Notes: generated from the letters alone by a model not told the origin. A stretch of 64,000 bases of DNA from Choristoneura fumiferana (GCF_025370935.1 NC_133472.1:11964616-12028615); one strand, 5' to 3'; shown: positions 1 to 12,647, counted from the first letter of the stretch. Numbers and translations: made by a program.

Positions 1-280
1 AACATTTTTTTCTCAGACACTCATTTCGCTAAGACTCCATATCTGAAATATCCTAAAAGTGCTAAGTTACATCCGCAGTGAAGGCTTCCGATAAATAGGT
101 TCTACATAGGTTCTTTAACAGCAATCACTAATCTCTTAAATAAGTAGAACCATTACAAAATGTAATCAAAAAATACCAAGTTTATCAACAAACAGCATGT
201 ACGCAAAATATGAGCATTTCTTGTTTGCGAATGGCAAGTAAGTCAAAATTCATACTAATATATATTAATCCATACGACTT

Positions 281-470
281 AATATTATAAATGCGAAAGT
301 TTATGTTGTATGTTTGTGTGTTTGTATGTTGTGTTTGAAACGGAGTGATGGATCGACGTGATTTTTGGCATAAAGATAGTTTATGGGCCCGAAAATGACA
401 TAGGCTACTTTTTATCCCGGAAAAATGCACAGTTTCCGAATTCCACGCGGACGAAGTCGAGAGCCAAAGC
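281..470 (-). mobile_element. SINE-like repeat, family 1
   Basis: Starts aatattataaatgcgaaag and passes through gatcgacgtgatttttgg, agatagtttatgggcc and tttttatcccggaaaaatgc to ccacgcggacgaagtcg. The same blocks occur at 43861-44076 and, in reverse, at 54716-54945. I believe this is the lepidopteran Metulj-type SINE family. Confidence 0.75.
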
Positions 471-3400
471 GAGTTTAACCATAAAATGTTTGCAATCGGC
501 TCATAAATGACGGAGGTAACAAACATATTTATAAAAAAGACCAACCAAATTGATAAACCTCCTGTTTTTCTAAACTCGGTTAAAAATTTCAATGAAACTA
601 GGTAGGTACATCTCTCGGGGATTGGCAACAGTCAATTCGGTACGAACCAACTCTTAAATGAAAAACCACAAACTGACTTTCTTCAGAAATCAATGATTAC
701 GTAATATGCTATAATGCTATTAAGTATACTCGTATACTCGAATCAATAAGTAGTTGTGAGACTGCCCATTTACTTTAGTGACCATACCAATTAAAACGAA
801 GCAAAGCTAAAAATGCTCGTTTAAGAGTTTCCTTCCATTTTTCTTCGGATCCCTAAAAAGAGGTGGAAAATAAGTTGCCTTTGAACTAAGGTTAAATGAG
901 CAAGCAAGGGCCCGCGGCGGCTGCGAGCTTACAACTTGCTTCTAAACTTTTTGTTAGCCAAGCAAAACTAAAGTTCATTTTTACCTATTAAGCAGCAAGT
1001 ATCTCGAGGTATTAATAAATGAACTTTATTTTTACCGAAGTAACACTTCAACAACGCAATACTGTCTGAGTTCTGTCCAATTTGCTATAATAATTCTACC
1101 ATTTTCTGTATAGAGTACATCATGAGATGAAAAAGAACAAGACAGTAGGTTTAACCAGCCTATGAATAGCATGGTTTTCTTCTGTAAAGTACTTGACGAA
1201 CGGACTCCAAATACTCTTATCTTTGTAATAAGTACCTACCATGCCTAGTAATAATTTAGAAGTGGCTACATATGCCTACCTACAATTTGAAACGAAAGCC
1301 TCACCAAAGATAATTTGAATAAACGCAATAAAATAAGCATAAAAATACGGATACAATTTGTTTTATATCTGTTGATAATATAGTGATACAGTCTGCTTCC
1401 GAAAACAGTCGAAGAAGGCCGAGTCGAGTGAAAGTGAATCGAGGACGGCGGGAGGGGGCGACAGGAGGGCCGGCGCGAAGGGGGGGGCAAGGTTGCGAAC
1501 CGGCTGCACCGGCCTCAGACGTGCCAAGCAGTTGAGTAACCACATCGAGCAATAAGCGTTGCGTTAGCTAGCCTAATAGACCATTTGGTGATATATGCTA
1601 ATGGTGTAATACCTACCATCCTCTTCCATTCAATCTGTAAGTGCCATTTCAAAGGTGATTGGCAAGGACAGCTGTGATCCGTGACGTCACAACCTTGCAT
1701 CACACATTGTTCCTCATAGAATATGTTCCGCAGGCGGCGTTGATACACTCATATTCGTCGGTGCGTTACCTTAATGCCATTTAGAACTTGACTCGCAGTT
1801 TCAACACTATTTAAAAGTCAAATTCCTGATTTGTAATGACGTGTTACAAGCTGTGTTGTCGTCATACAAATGGTAGCTGAGTCAGCAGAAATAATACGAT
1901 ACCGTGAGGTCACGTTTTTGCTAATTACAAAAATAATTTGAAGAATTGACTTAAGTAATGCTACAATGTTTAGCAACGCGGAAACTACCAGTCGTTCGGT
2001 GAGTTGTCGGTTTGGTGTCGGGTTTCCACGGGATTCTTGTTTTTACTAACAGATAAAAATGTAGATACTGGGTTGATTATAAATCGGTTAACATTTTGTA
2101 TCACTGTATCTTCAGAGCGAGATTTTTTTTAGTCACGAAAGTTTTTTAATCATAATTTTACTTGTCGTCGTTTCATCGTTTTTGCCACCGAAAATATTAA
2201 TAATCAACGGTATACATTTTAATTACGATTAAAAAAAATTGAAAAAGCAGAATGATAAAACGTAAAAATGTAAAAAATCGCTGGACCAACTTAAAGAGTT
2301 GATGTTTTTGTAAATCAGTAATGTAAATAGTGCTGTTTATCAATACAATATTATGATACATGTAATGTTAATTATGACAATTTGTGTAGAAAACTTCAAG
2401 CATGTCTCCTTTGGTAATACAAGATAAATTTAAAAAGGTACTTCATATATCTTATAAATTAGATTGCTTAAAAAATTTGCACTAGTGAAAAAAAATACTA
2501 TAATTTAAGTAAAAAATTATATCGTTTCGAGTTTTTCAAAAATTCAAACCTTTTTAATAATTATCCAATGTCTGTTCATATGCATACAGCACAGTGCAAT
2601 CATTATAAATTGATCGACTGTCTTTTTATTAATTTAGTGTCGTACTTTACATTAACGACAAAGATTTAATGTGTCATAATTACATTAACCCACACATTAA
2701 ACCACTGTACGTAAATTATTTTAGTTGAAAATTTTCTTAAATTGAAGTAAAGATCATGATTCTTCTTAAAGATCCCGATGAACTTAAATGAGCTTGTGAA
2801 AATATAAATACAATTTTATTGTGGCATTGAAGTTGGAAACTAGTGAAGATTATCAAAAAACGCTGTTCAAAATAATTTAGACACTGTGAAATATATATAA
2901 AGCTAAAACTCACTTATTATGTAGTTTCATAACCAAAAAAAGTGCTGCTTGAAAATTAGCATTCATTGCAAAGTAACACCAGATCATGCATGGCCAGATT
3001 TTATCGTGTAGGTACACACTTTAAGTACCCGGAAATTTTTTAACGTTTATATTTTTATTAACAAAAATTACTTAACTCTTTAAGACAAATAAAATACTAA
3101 AATCACGTTACGCTTGACAAATCAACTGCAATTTAATAAATAACATAATAGGGATCATTCCATTGGCATCAATGCCAATTGGGTAACTCAATCGTTTTCT
3201 ATTTGCACGGATTCCGTTCAGCCGTAATACTTACCCGATGGTGTTACTTGTAACGATCAGAGAATTTTTACGCTCCACTTGTGTGTGTCCGTGTGCACTC
3301 AGCCGGAGTTTTTGATCTGATAATTTCGTTACGTGTATCTGCTTGAGCTTTCTGGTTATCTTACTGTACTGGTTGGTACATTACGCCAATGCAATTACGT

Positions 3401-3726
3401 GGATACCTCACTTTTTAAGTTTTTTGTTGTGCTTAAGTACAAGAAACTTTTATACCAAATTACATTGTAGGTATAAACTTGGTGAATTTAGTTCAGTTTA
3501 AATATTTAACTATTTTTCACAAAACACTGTTCACATACGAAATTGTCCACTACAATATTTCTATCAACATAATTATTCTGTCAATTATGTGTATTTTGTC
3601 TATCGCTTTGGAATCACAAGGCAAGGACGGCGAATAACCTAATGTTAATTTAAAATTTCATTGAACCTATTGCATAATAAGTATGTAATTTTAGTTTTTG
3701 CCTTAACATCTCGTACATCTTCGTAA
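471..3726. other. Intergenic, no gene seen
   Basis: AT-rich sequence without credible coding frames. A GC-rich patch at 1425-1530 (G-run and CGG-rich) produces several overlapping antisense open frames that look like noise. At 1988-2005 a TCAGT-like initiator context is followed by a good splice donor (TTCG|GTGAGT); this could be an untranslated first exon of the downstream gene, but nothing decides it. Confidence 0.3.
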
Positions 3727-3823
3727 TTTTTTTTGTGTATATTCCGTAGGTCTGAAAATAGGACGTAAACTATTTTTCATACTTCTACGCGGACGTTGTC
3801 GCGAGCAACAGCTAGTAACTTAT
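3727..3823 (-). mobile_element. Short repeat fragment, family 1 variant
   Basis: Reads ggacgtaaactatttttcat, then acttctacgcggacg and cgcgagcaacagctagt. It is the reverse complement of the head of the copy at 34895-35062. Confidence 0.65.
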
Positions 3824-4255
3824 AAAAACGGTACGTGTGCAAACGAGTGAGCTTGCAAAAGTTAATAAAGTCATTCGCGTGCAAACGTTTAGGGCCAGCA
3901 GCAGCAGCAAAACTCTTGTTTTGGCAGCAACCAGCGAGAGCGACGCGGAAAATGGCGGGTCGCTCACACATACGAAATAAGTTTTTGTAAACATTACATT
4001 TTTAATACCAATTTTCGTTCTGATTTGTTGACTGTACCACAGAATAACTAAGTACCGTACAGAAGGGATTCTGTCAAATAAAAGTCAAGTTTAGGTATAA
4101 ATCGTTCCGTACTCTTACGACTTGCACGCGAAATTGAAACTTATTATGTTACACGAGCGTGTAAATTCCGCTCGGCACCGTTGACTCGAAATCCGTTTGG
4201 CACCAAGAGCACAGGGTTCCCACTCGCCGATGAATAAAGATAACTGTGGATATTA

Positions 4256-4350
4256 ACCCCTGGTGTTGCAGATGTTTATGGGCAGTGGTGATCTCTTACC
4301 ATCAGGAGACCCCCACTTGATCGTTTGCCATCCAGTCGAATAAAAAAATT
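4256..4350 (+). mobile_element. Poly(A) retroposon fragment, family C
   Basis: The 3' end of family C: gtttatgggcagtggtgatc, then ttgatcgtttgccatccagt and an A-rich tail. Other copies are at 50598-50822, 58050-58252, 62318-62587 and 62770-63058. Confidence 0.75.
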
Positions 4351-5035
4351 TTTTTTACACAGATCTCATCTCATTTTGAGGAATGCAAACTGTAACATCG
4401 ATGGCAGCAGTCAGTAGTGATGCTTGGAATCGGGTTGGCAGCGATTTAATTGGTTACATTTCACCACTGTGAACTCAGCGTAATAAATAAAATAAATAAA
4501 TTATAATGCAGTACGAGTATTTAGGTTTGCCCTACATGGTCACCCAAACTACATGTCCGTCCATAGTAAATTTCAACTCAATTCAATCACTTTAAGTGGA
4601 TGAAGATGAAACTCAACTTGCAATACCTTTACAAATACACAAAGAAATATTGCAACATGAAACAAAAGCTTGCAAAAATACTAAGTGGGTCATTAATATT
4701 GAGTTAACCTCCGATTACTTTATTGCCCGTAAACAATGTGTCAATAATTTAAAATTGACTTGCCCTTGAAATTATGTGATATAGCAACGCTTTTGAAGGT
4801 AACGTACTCGTACTCGTAACATTTTAAAGAACCTATTCGTCTACGAGCAGCTATACCGGCAATGTACCAGGAGATCGGTCGGCAAGTGGATATGAGCGCC
4901 AAGTGTCACGATAAAATAATCTTTTTAGTACACGACATTACATTTATGAGACATGCTTTCCATTAGAATTTATTTCCAGAACAATACAGGTCCAACTATA
5001 AAAAAGGTATATTATGTACAATAAAATTAAATAAA

Positions 5036-5462
5036 CTAAAAATATATTAAATCTAAAAATGGACCCTGCGGCATGGTACCAAAGATGCTGGCAGCATTTC
5101 TCCGCTGGATCGCAAGACTGATGCGTTGAGCGAGGAAACTGCCAGCTCTTCGGTCTCCTGTGGTATCTCTGAGTCTCTTTGATAGATCTTTGAAGAGACT
5201 CAGAGCGCCAGGGCCCCACGGACCAAGGGTCTCGACGCCGAAAGGTACAAAATCATATTCAGCACCGAGACCACTGTATTTTCTTGCTTTGGCAGTTTCC
5301 GCCATTTCTGCTGCTGCTGCTGCCCTTATTGATGTTCGGTGGAGATGAGACGGGGCCAGTGTGTCAACACAAGTTGCATCCCATACTAGCACACGTCCCA
5401 TACTCCACGGAATCAGCGACATTCCGTCCGGTCTCTTGCCGTCATTTCTAGATATGCCATAT
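5036..5462 (-). pseudogene. Non-LTR retrotransposon C-terminal fragment
   Basis: On the minus strand the frame reads GKRPDGMSLIPWSMGR, VLVWDATCVDTLAPSH, then FVPFGVETLGPWGPGA and LAQRISLAIQRRNAASIFGT, ending near 5036. I know this VWDAT...VPFGVETLGPWG...AIQRGNA block as the region after the reverse transcriptase in some animal non-LTR elements. No catalytic domain lies next to it, so this is a 5'-truncated relic. The clade cannot be named from this piece. Confidence 0.7.
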
Positions 5463-5797
5463 TACATTTATTATACTGTACTTATCAATCTCTAAAATAA
5501 ACATGTTTAAAACATGCAGGTTCGTGAAAGCATTTCTAAAAATCATATTATAATACATATGTAGGGACTGCTTTCCCTAACGCAATTCACAAGAGTTCGT
5601 CTACTAGTAAAACTGAAAGTAACGTTTGATTAAAATTGAAATATAGATTAGTAATACTAGTTCAAAACTAATAAAAAATACTAGGTACATTATTACTTCA
5701 TAATCTTTATTTCCAATACTGTATTAAATATTAAAAAAACTTATCTTATTATTATTAAAAATAATTCTTCCACCGATGTCCACGCATAAGAGTTCGG

Positions 5798-6395
5798 CTA
5801 CCACAGTAAGTCCCGCAAAATAGTTCGTCTACCACTTAGTTGAATCTTCTTTACTACCAAAACTGCCTTAATTTTCAGCGGCATAGTAGCTATCAATTCT
5901 TCACATTCTTCTGGAGTTGTTGAAACCCAAACTGACAAATTTTTCTCTTTTAAATCTGCTTTTGATCTTGATAGAAACCTTGATAGCACCATCTTGTTGA
6001 AAGTGAAGGCATTTTGATGTTTCAAATTCGAAATGGATGGCAGTAGACTCGTATCCAAAATGTTTTGGTATTTCATCTCATTAACAGTCCCTCCTACAAA
6101 ATGCAGGCGACCCACACCTTGTGCTGACATGCAATCCCAAATCATTACCGAGCCAGGAAACTTCACCTTTGTCTTAATTCAAGCTGTATGAAATACTTCG
6201 TCTTTAGTTCGAATGTTTTTTTTCCATTCATGACCGATAATTATATCAAATTTGGATTCGCCACACCGTATTATTTGCCGCCACTGATCAGCAGTCCAGT
6301 TTAAGTGATCGAGAGCGAGGTTATTTCCGCGCCCTAAATATCCTCCGTTCACAAACACCGTGTTGGCTGTTTCGGGGTTTCCAACGTAAATAAAA
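5798..6395 (-). pseudogene. Tc1/mariner-type transposase relic
   Basis: Minus strand. The upstream part reads LDHLNWTADQWRQIIRCGES (the H-WT-W-DESkF block of Tc1 transposases, here with Gly in place of the catalytic-type Asp), then a stop, then VKFPGSVMIWDCMSAQGVGR and NEMKYQNILDTSLLPS. In-frame stops and a C-terminus that dissolves into unrelated sequence show it is dead. Paired terminal repeats were not found. Confidence 0.78.
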
Positions 6396-6554
6396 AAATA
6401 CTTTAATCTCTAGAGAATAAAAAGGAGCTTTAGACCTGATATGCAGGGACTAAAGTACCTAACATTTAAAGAGCATGAGAAGTGAAAATATCTATTTATC
6501 TCTTATTACGTGCCGAAATGGAAAGATTAATAAAGATTCAGCGATTTACCTTCC

Positions 6555-6846
6555 ATATAAACTTTCATCCCCTATTTTATCCCCTAACAGGTCGAATTTT
6601 CAAAAATCTCAAACAAATATCGACTTAGTTTTTGTTAAGTGCCTAAATGCCAAGTTTCATGGTTTTATTTTCGACAGCTGCCTTAAAGCCTCTTTTTCGC
6701 GATAAAGTATAGCCTATGTTCGTTCCGAAGATCTATTCTATCTCTGTACCAAACTTCATCAAAATCGGTTCAGCGGCTTAGGCGTGAAAGCGTAACAGAC
6801 AGACAAATAGACAGACTGAGTTACTTTCGCATTTATAATATTAATA
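6555..6846 (+). mobile_element. SINE-like repeat, family 1 relative
   Basis: Contains aaacttcatcaaaatcggtt, cagcggcttaggcgtgaaag and ends ttactttcgcatttataata. The 3' end is shared with the copies at 7388 and 54716. Confidence 0.65.
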
Positions 6847-6954
6847 AAGTATAAAGAATATTATAAAGTATGGATTAACTGTTACATATTTATCACTTTT
6901 TTATACTACGGTGATAAGCAAACCGAAAATTAGTAAATTATTGCTATGCAAATC

Positions 6955-6958
<4 letters not shown>

Positions 6959-7006
<48 letters not shown>
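6959..7006. repeat. (CA)n microsatellite
   Basis: About 24 CA units with one CG interruption near the end. Confidence 0.98.
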
Positions 7007-7387
7007 TTAATCGCATTGAGCGAGCTCAGAATTTGATAAATATAATAGTTGTCCTTTGAGGTTATTAGAGCCGCCGTATTAGACGCGGCATTGAAGAATT
7101 ATCAATTAGGTGCCATATAGTTGGAGGTTGTGTAATAAAATAAATAAGACTATTTGACAACAAGAGGGCAACTATTTTACAATAATACTATTTTTATGCA
7201 CAGTCTGGACTAGTTATAATTTATGAATAAGAAGTTGTTGTCCGCAACTTTGTCTGCGGCAACTTTTCACTTTCCTGGGTTAGAAAAGCATGAGGTCAAT
7301 CAAGATCTGGCTTTCACATGAATACAAATAAAAGCAATCGAAATGTAAGTACCTCTGAACCAATATTATGGCATAAAATTATTTATT

Positions 7388-7595
7388 ACTAGCTGTTACC
7401 CGCGACTTTGTCCGCGTAGTATTCGTTTATCTCTATCCCACGGAAATTATGCAATTTTCCGGGATCAAAACTATCCTATGTCCTTAACTGGGAAAGCGGT
7501 GTTTACCAAATTTCATCTAAATCCGTTCAGTGGTTTAGACGTGATGAAGTAACAAACAGACTTACAAACTTTCGCATTTATAATATTAGTAGGAT
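7388..7595 (+). mobile_element. SINE-like repeat, family 1 (complete-looking)
   Basis: Begins actagctgttacccgcgact and continues tttgtccgcgtag, aactatcctatgtcc and aaatttcatctaaatccgtt to a typical end, actttcgcatttataatatt. Confidence 0.75.
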
Positions 7596-7715
7596 TATCC
7601 TAGACTAGAAGTATAGAATGATAAACCTTGTAGAGCAGGGGACTAAATCAAAACTAGTTATGGGCGCATATTTTTGTACTGTGAAAGTAGAAATTTAATA
7701 ACAGCTTGGCGAGGC

Positions 7716-7728
7716 GGGGGGGGGGGGG
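7716..7728 (+). repeat. G13 homopolymer
   Basis: Thirteen consecutive G in an otherwise AT-rich region. Confidence 0.95.
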
Positions 7729-7840
7729 TACCCTGCACGGCACGTGACACTTCTCTTAAGCACAGAATAACTAATAGTACTTACTACTAATCCTATCCTA
7801 TCGTACTAATATTATTAATTTTAACTTAGATTTTAATTTA

Positions 7841-8095
7841 GACGACCAGGTGGCCTAGTGGTTAGGGAACCTGACTACGAAGCTTGAGGTCCCGGGTTCG
7901 ATTCCCGAGATATTTGTATGAGAAATACGAATGTTTGTTCTCGGGCCTTGGGTGTTTAATATGTATATAAGTATGTATCTATCTATATAATTATATTTAT
8001 CCGTTGCTTAGTACCCATAACATAAGCTTTGCTAAGCTTACTTTGGGACTAGGTCAATTGATGTGAATTGTCCCGTGATATATATATTTTTTAAT
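7841..8095 (+). mobile_element. tRNA-derived SINE, full-length copy
   Basis: The head carries pol III boxes: A box tggcctagtgg (7851-7861) and B box ggttcgattcc (7895-7905). A shared body follows (atttgtatgagaaatacgaa, ttatccgttgcttagtaccc) and a tail ending in attgtcccgtgata and a T/A-rich run. Sister copies are at 33552-33812 and, split, at 8660-9309. Confidence 0.88.
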
Positions 8096-8294
8096 GTGAA
8101 AGTTTGTGAAGATGTTTGGAGGTTTGTTACTCAATCACGCAATGACAGCTGAAGGGATTTACATGAAACTTGGCGTACCTACAACATATAGACAAAGATC
8201 TGCAATGAGACATAAGATACTTAATATCCCGGTAATGCGTTCCCGTAGGATAATATTTAAGTTTAAGCAAGAATAGAGGGCACTTTCCAAGAAC

Positions 8295-8446
8295 GGTGAC
8301 GTACAGCCACCAGCACCAATATCTGACGTAATAAAGCGTGCATAAATATCTGATACGACTCTATTATCTAGGGCCGGTAGGATGTGTCAGATATTGTTGC
8401 ACGCTCCGCTGTGGCAGATATTAATGCTGGTGACTGTACCGTGACT
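8295..8446. mobile_element. Hairpin MITE-like element
   Basis: Terminal inverted repeats: ggtgacgtacagccaccagc at the left and gctggtgactgtaccgtgac at the right. The arms share internal atatctga/tcagatat pairs, so most of the 150 bp can fold back. Confidence 0.7.
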
Positions 8447-8659
8447 TCGGCTCTCAAGATGACGTGTTAACTTCGTTTGAAACCAATAGATGGCGTTGTG
8501 CGAGCGTTGTCCTATTAAATTGTTACCGTAACCTTTTTCAAGCCAAACTCTAAGACATTTATTTATTGCATTGCCATGGTAATAAGAATCGTGTAAGAGT
8601 GTAAGTAAACGGTTGTCGTTGCATATTTCTAAAAATTAATAAACTTATAATATTAAATA

Positions 8660-8775
8660 TCATGGGACACTTGACACTAATAATTGACCTAGTCCCAAAC
8701 TAAGCAAAGCTTGTACTATGGATACTAGGCAACGGATAAACATACGTATATATATAAATACATACTTAAAATAGT
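8660..8775 (-). mobile_element. tRNA-derived SINE, tail half (split copy)
   Basis: Reverse complement of the 3' half of the SINE at 7841: catgggacacttgacact, attgacctagtcccaaacta and ggcaacggataaac. The matching head lies at 9180-9309; about 400 bp of other sequence separates them. Confidence 0.8.
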
Positions 8776-9179
8776 ACATTGTGTCTTAAGGGCGGTAAAT
8801 AAGGAATTACGAACGAGAGTCTATTAGAAATATTGTCTATTATAAATTTTATATTTCTAAAAGAAAATATAATTGTTCCAAATATTGGCGATACCTTATG
8901 CTGCGCTCTTGGCAGCGCCGCCCTCCCCCTCCCCCTCCCGCAGCATGCTCCGCAACGTGCGTGTGCGTGTGGCAGCAGCGCGCGCAGCAGTATCAGTACG
9001 GGCACTGACTCATTTACCATTCTTGGGCTTCATGACAAGAAAATTAGTACGGGCAATGATTCATTTACCGACCACGGGCTTCAACACAAGCACATTAAGG
9101 TCGAGGGTTTTATTTGGGGGGTTGCAACAAAGGTAGCCTGCATGTTACGACACTGTTTACGAGCAAGTGTGATGAAAAC
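8776..9179. mobile_element. Insertion that splits a SINE
   Basis: About 400 bp between the two SINE halves. It contains a C/G-rich patch (8914-8996) and a twofold repeat of about 52 bp (gtacgggca..tga.tcatttacc at 8995 and 9047). Its ends read ttaagggcggtaaataagga and gacactgtttacgagcaagt, both of which I associate with a lepidopteran interspersed element. Open frames here are not coding. Confidence 0.55.
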
Positions 9180-9309
9180 ATATTTAATATCCAAGACATG
9201 AGAACAAACATTCGTATTATTCATAGAAATATCTGCCCCGGCCGGGAATCGAACCCGGGACCTCAAGCTTCGTAGGCAGGTTCTCTAACCAGTTGGCCAT
9301 CCGCTCGTC
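9180..9309 (-). mobile_element. tRNA-derived SINE, head half (split copy)
   Basis: Contains the reverse complement of the B box (ggaatcgaacc, 9244-9254) and the A-box region (aaccagttggccatccgctc). It is continuous with the tail at 8660-8775 if the intervening insert is removed. Confidence 0.82.
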
Positions 9310-11101
9310 TATTGCACGGGCATAATTTACAACAATTGAATTAAGACGGCATTAAGCTATTTCTAATGCGGGCAAAGCCGCGGGTTAAGGCTAGTATATA
9401 ATTATAACCTTTAAATCATATCAGCGACGAGCAAATCATATGTACCTTAAAATATTTACTACTTATTTCAGTATTTTATTCCTAAATTGAATACTAAAGT
9501 AAAATAAATTGGGATTCCTCTTATAAACCTATACACATATTTTAAAGCAAAATTTAATATCTCTAGGTACTTAAGTACATATATATTCTTCAAAGACGGC
9601 TTTCCAAGAAAAAATATTTACTACCTTCTTTACCAGTGTCTGGAGCGGGCGTTTCGCTAATGTAGCTTATTTTCTCTATTTTGTAACCGATCCATCTCGA
9701 GCGGAATGCAGGGGAAATGCAAAAGCGAGCAACCGGAGCTAAAGTTGTGCACACAAATCATCTACTTAATGATAATTATTTTACCGTGAAAAAGTGGTTG
9801 AGGCTTATTTGGATAGGTCCTTGGCAAAAAACGATGAGACTGACGCTTTCTGTTGCGATGTTTGCACATAATTAGGTACGATTCTAAATATCCGTTTCTC
9901 TCAGATCAATTTGCCAAAATGCAACTGTATTTTTGTCACGTGAATATCTAAATAAGCCATTATTTGCTTGCCTGTAGCTATAAACAAATTTCAAATTACG
10001 TAGGTAATAGCGGTAAATTGACACTTATTGAGGTCGTAAACAATAATCTGTTAACCAAACGTGACCCAAATAGTGGGCACCACACACGGCAGTACATCGA
10101 CCGTGAGAGCGTCTCGTAACTTCCACAACAGTGGCTATTTAAATCTGCCTAAGACACGCTCATTGGTGCTTACGTAGTTTGTATGCAACAGACTGCTTTT
10201 GTTGTGTAATGTGCTTTTTGGAACAATTAATAGGTAACTTAATTTCACTGTAATTATTTTTCACGAATCAAAAACAACATTTACATCAATGTCGACGTTG
10301 TACGCATTCAATCTATAGTTGACTTAGCACTGGCAGCATTCGCTTTAAAAAAAAGGGGCCTGTTTTTTTTCTGTGCGTGCAATTTATAGGCTTACAGCAT
10401 GCGACTTGAAAAGGCCGTACAAAGCATGATACTCAGGCACATTGGCTCCGGCATTTCAATACTAGCATAACGATCTTCACCGGTGAGCCAACTCTGAATT
10501 CCAAAGGGATCATTGGCTTTTGCTAGCCTAGATCGGTCGTTCAAACGTTTTGTTGGAAACCGACATAGGTACTATTTTCATGAATGAAAGATTAGAAATT
10601 TCAATGAAAGATTAGATCTCAAGCTGATACGGACAACGGGCGTGGTTTGATTATTTTTTCCCCATTATTTCAAGTTATAATTATTATACTCAACCTATAC
10701 TATGTCTGAGAATAACTGTCATATATCCGGTTTTTATTTGTCTTTTACGCTCACTCGAGCCATAATCATTTGTGAGGTCTTGTCAGTCTTAGTAAATATT
10801 TTTTGTAGGTAGGTACCTCTAATTTCCAAACACATAGTTCATCATACTACAGTATAAAAACTAAAAGGTCAACTTAGCAGTTACTTAATTTTTGTTTCAA
10901 AAACAGTAGAATTTGGACGCCTTAAGACGATAAGCCAAAGGCTATTAGAAACACAGGGAAGCATAAAGTTATATCTTACAGACTGGCTAAAACCAAAAAG
11001 TCGTTTCTGGGAAGGTTTTATAACAAAATTCCAAAAAAAGATACTGCTCAAACAGTTAACAAACTTCAAATCTCTTGTCATTAATACATTAATATTCAAG
11101 T
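9310..11101. other. Intergenic, no gene seen
   Basis: AT-rich unique-looking sequence. The antisense frame at 10881-11099 has no recognisable features. Confidence 0.3.
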
Positions 11102-11405
11102 TGTATTATTCCACCTGCTCGTTTCTTCCACAGGTCGACCAGAAGTAGGCGGGGTCTCCACCCTTACGTTGTCAGTATTCCAAAAATCCGCACAAAGCGT
11201 TTTCGCTCTTCCTTCATCAACCGCACAGCAAAAGAGTGGAAGTCCCTGCCTGCGACTGTGTTTCCTGAACACTACAATTTGGCTGCTTTCAAGTCCAGGG
11301 TGAATGAGCATTTACTAGGCAAGCGTGCTCCATCGTAGGCCTCATCCTCGCTTTCCATCAGGCGTGATTGTGGCCAAACGCAAGCCTATACTGTATAAAA
11401 AAAAA
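11102..11405 (+). pseudogene. 3' end of a Jockey-like non-LTR retrotransposon
   Basis: The frame from 11102 reads CIIPPARFFHRSTRSRRGLH, PYVVSIPKIRTKRFRSSFI, then NRTAKEWKSLPATVFPEHY, NLAAFKSRVNEHLLGKRAPS and TAG at 11336-11338. The block 'RSSFI-RTA-EWNSLP--VFP--Y-L--FK-R---HL' is the conserved C-terminus of insect Jockey-type elements. A short 3' UTR ends in an A run at 11397-11405. The reverse transcriptase is absent, so this is a 5'-truncated insertion. Confidence 0.8.
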
Positions 11406-12647
11406 GATATTTTAACTTTGACTTAGCTCGAAAATTATCTTGACCTTATACTTAAGCATAAGACAGATGACACGTTCCAGGTTACAGAAAAGATAAAGTA
11501 AATATACATTCCATGAGCTGAGCTCTTGCCACATTAAAATTTCAACCTCGTGAAAAGCAGCTTTTTAGATGAGACTAACTTTCTTCTCAGGTGACTTTAG
11601 ACATTAACAGCTACAACAGAGTCCAAAATATCTCTTTTAGGAAACATATGAATGACAAAACGATGATAACCCTTTTAAGAGCCGTTAAGGCTTTCCAATG
11701 CGACTAAATAAGACTTAACTCACCTTTGACAAAGCGTGCTCCGTAAACGTTCAAATCGATTGACAAATGTGCGACGTGCCCTTTTTAAAAAGGCGTAGAT
11801 GCATGCCGCACTGTGGGCCGTAGAAATTGCTCGGCGAAGTGTGACACTCCGCCGCTTTCTAGCGCGGCATGCCGGCGGCATCCCAACGTGCTCTGACGTA
11901 GACGCAGCGTCACCACACGGTTCACTAACTGCTCCATGCAGAAGCATTGGTTGCAATTAGTCACTTGCTACCTACTTAGCATCGCGAGACTGCGCTTCGC
12001 AACAGCTGTAGAAAAATACAAACAAGGGACGTCAAAGAGTCATCCACAGTGAGTTTGTTTAATTGATGTGAATAAAACGGCTGATAATGCTCCTCGAATA
12101 GAGTCACCGGCGTATATTCGCCGAATTTGAAATGTGCCGTGATTAGCGTAAATAATGAAATGACCAATCCAGCGGGCGAATATGCAGTCTATGTATGGAG
12201 AAAAAAAAAGTAGTTTAATTATCAGTCTCGAATACCTCTAAGACTTGTATACGGACTAGTTTCTTATTTAAATATTTTAATATTATTTTTCGGCATATGA
12301 TTTAACCTTCTACCTTACCTCAAAGATTTGATTTTTATATGATTTTTCGTAATTTCGCAAAAATAAATAAATAATATTGTTTATGTTTAAAAGTGATGGG
12401 ACATCAACTTGAATCAAAAATTGTATCAATACATACAGTTTCGTGTTACAAGTCACATATACCTACATACTTAAACGAAAATTGGTAGTTTTGACAGTTC
12501 ATTTAATTTCAATTTTTGGTACATTTAGTGCGTTACTAATTTTTTTCATAAACCTTTAAACAAATCGCAACTTTTTAGCACAATTCAGCATATAAAACCC
12601 AAAAAAAATCGCTCCACCCGAAGAAAAAAAAGAAAAAAGTCCTGTAC
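11406..12647. other. Intergenic, no gene seen
   Basis: No repeat family I recognise. A GC-richer patch at 11750-11960 gives an antisense frame of 78 codons without domain features. Confidence 0.3.

Noticed and set aside
1266..1552. Three overlapping antisense frames
   Set aside because: All come from one GC-rich patch; the three frames are equally open and none has domain features.
7841..7915. tRNA gene suggested by A and B boxes
   Set aside because: The tRNA-like part lacks a plausible acceptor stem and is followed by a shared 180-bp body found in three copies; it is a SINE head. The same holds at 33552 and 9309.
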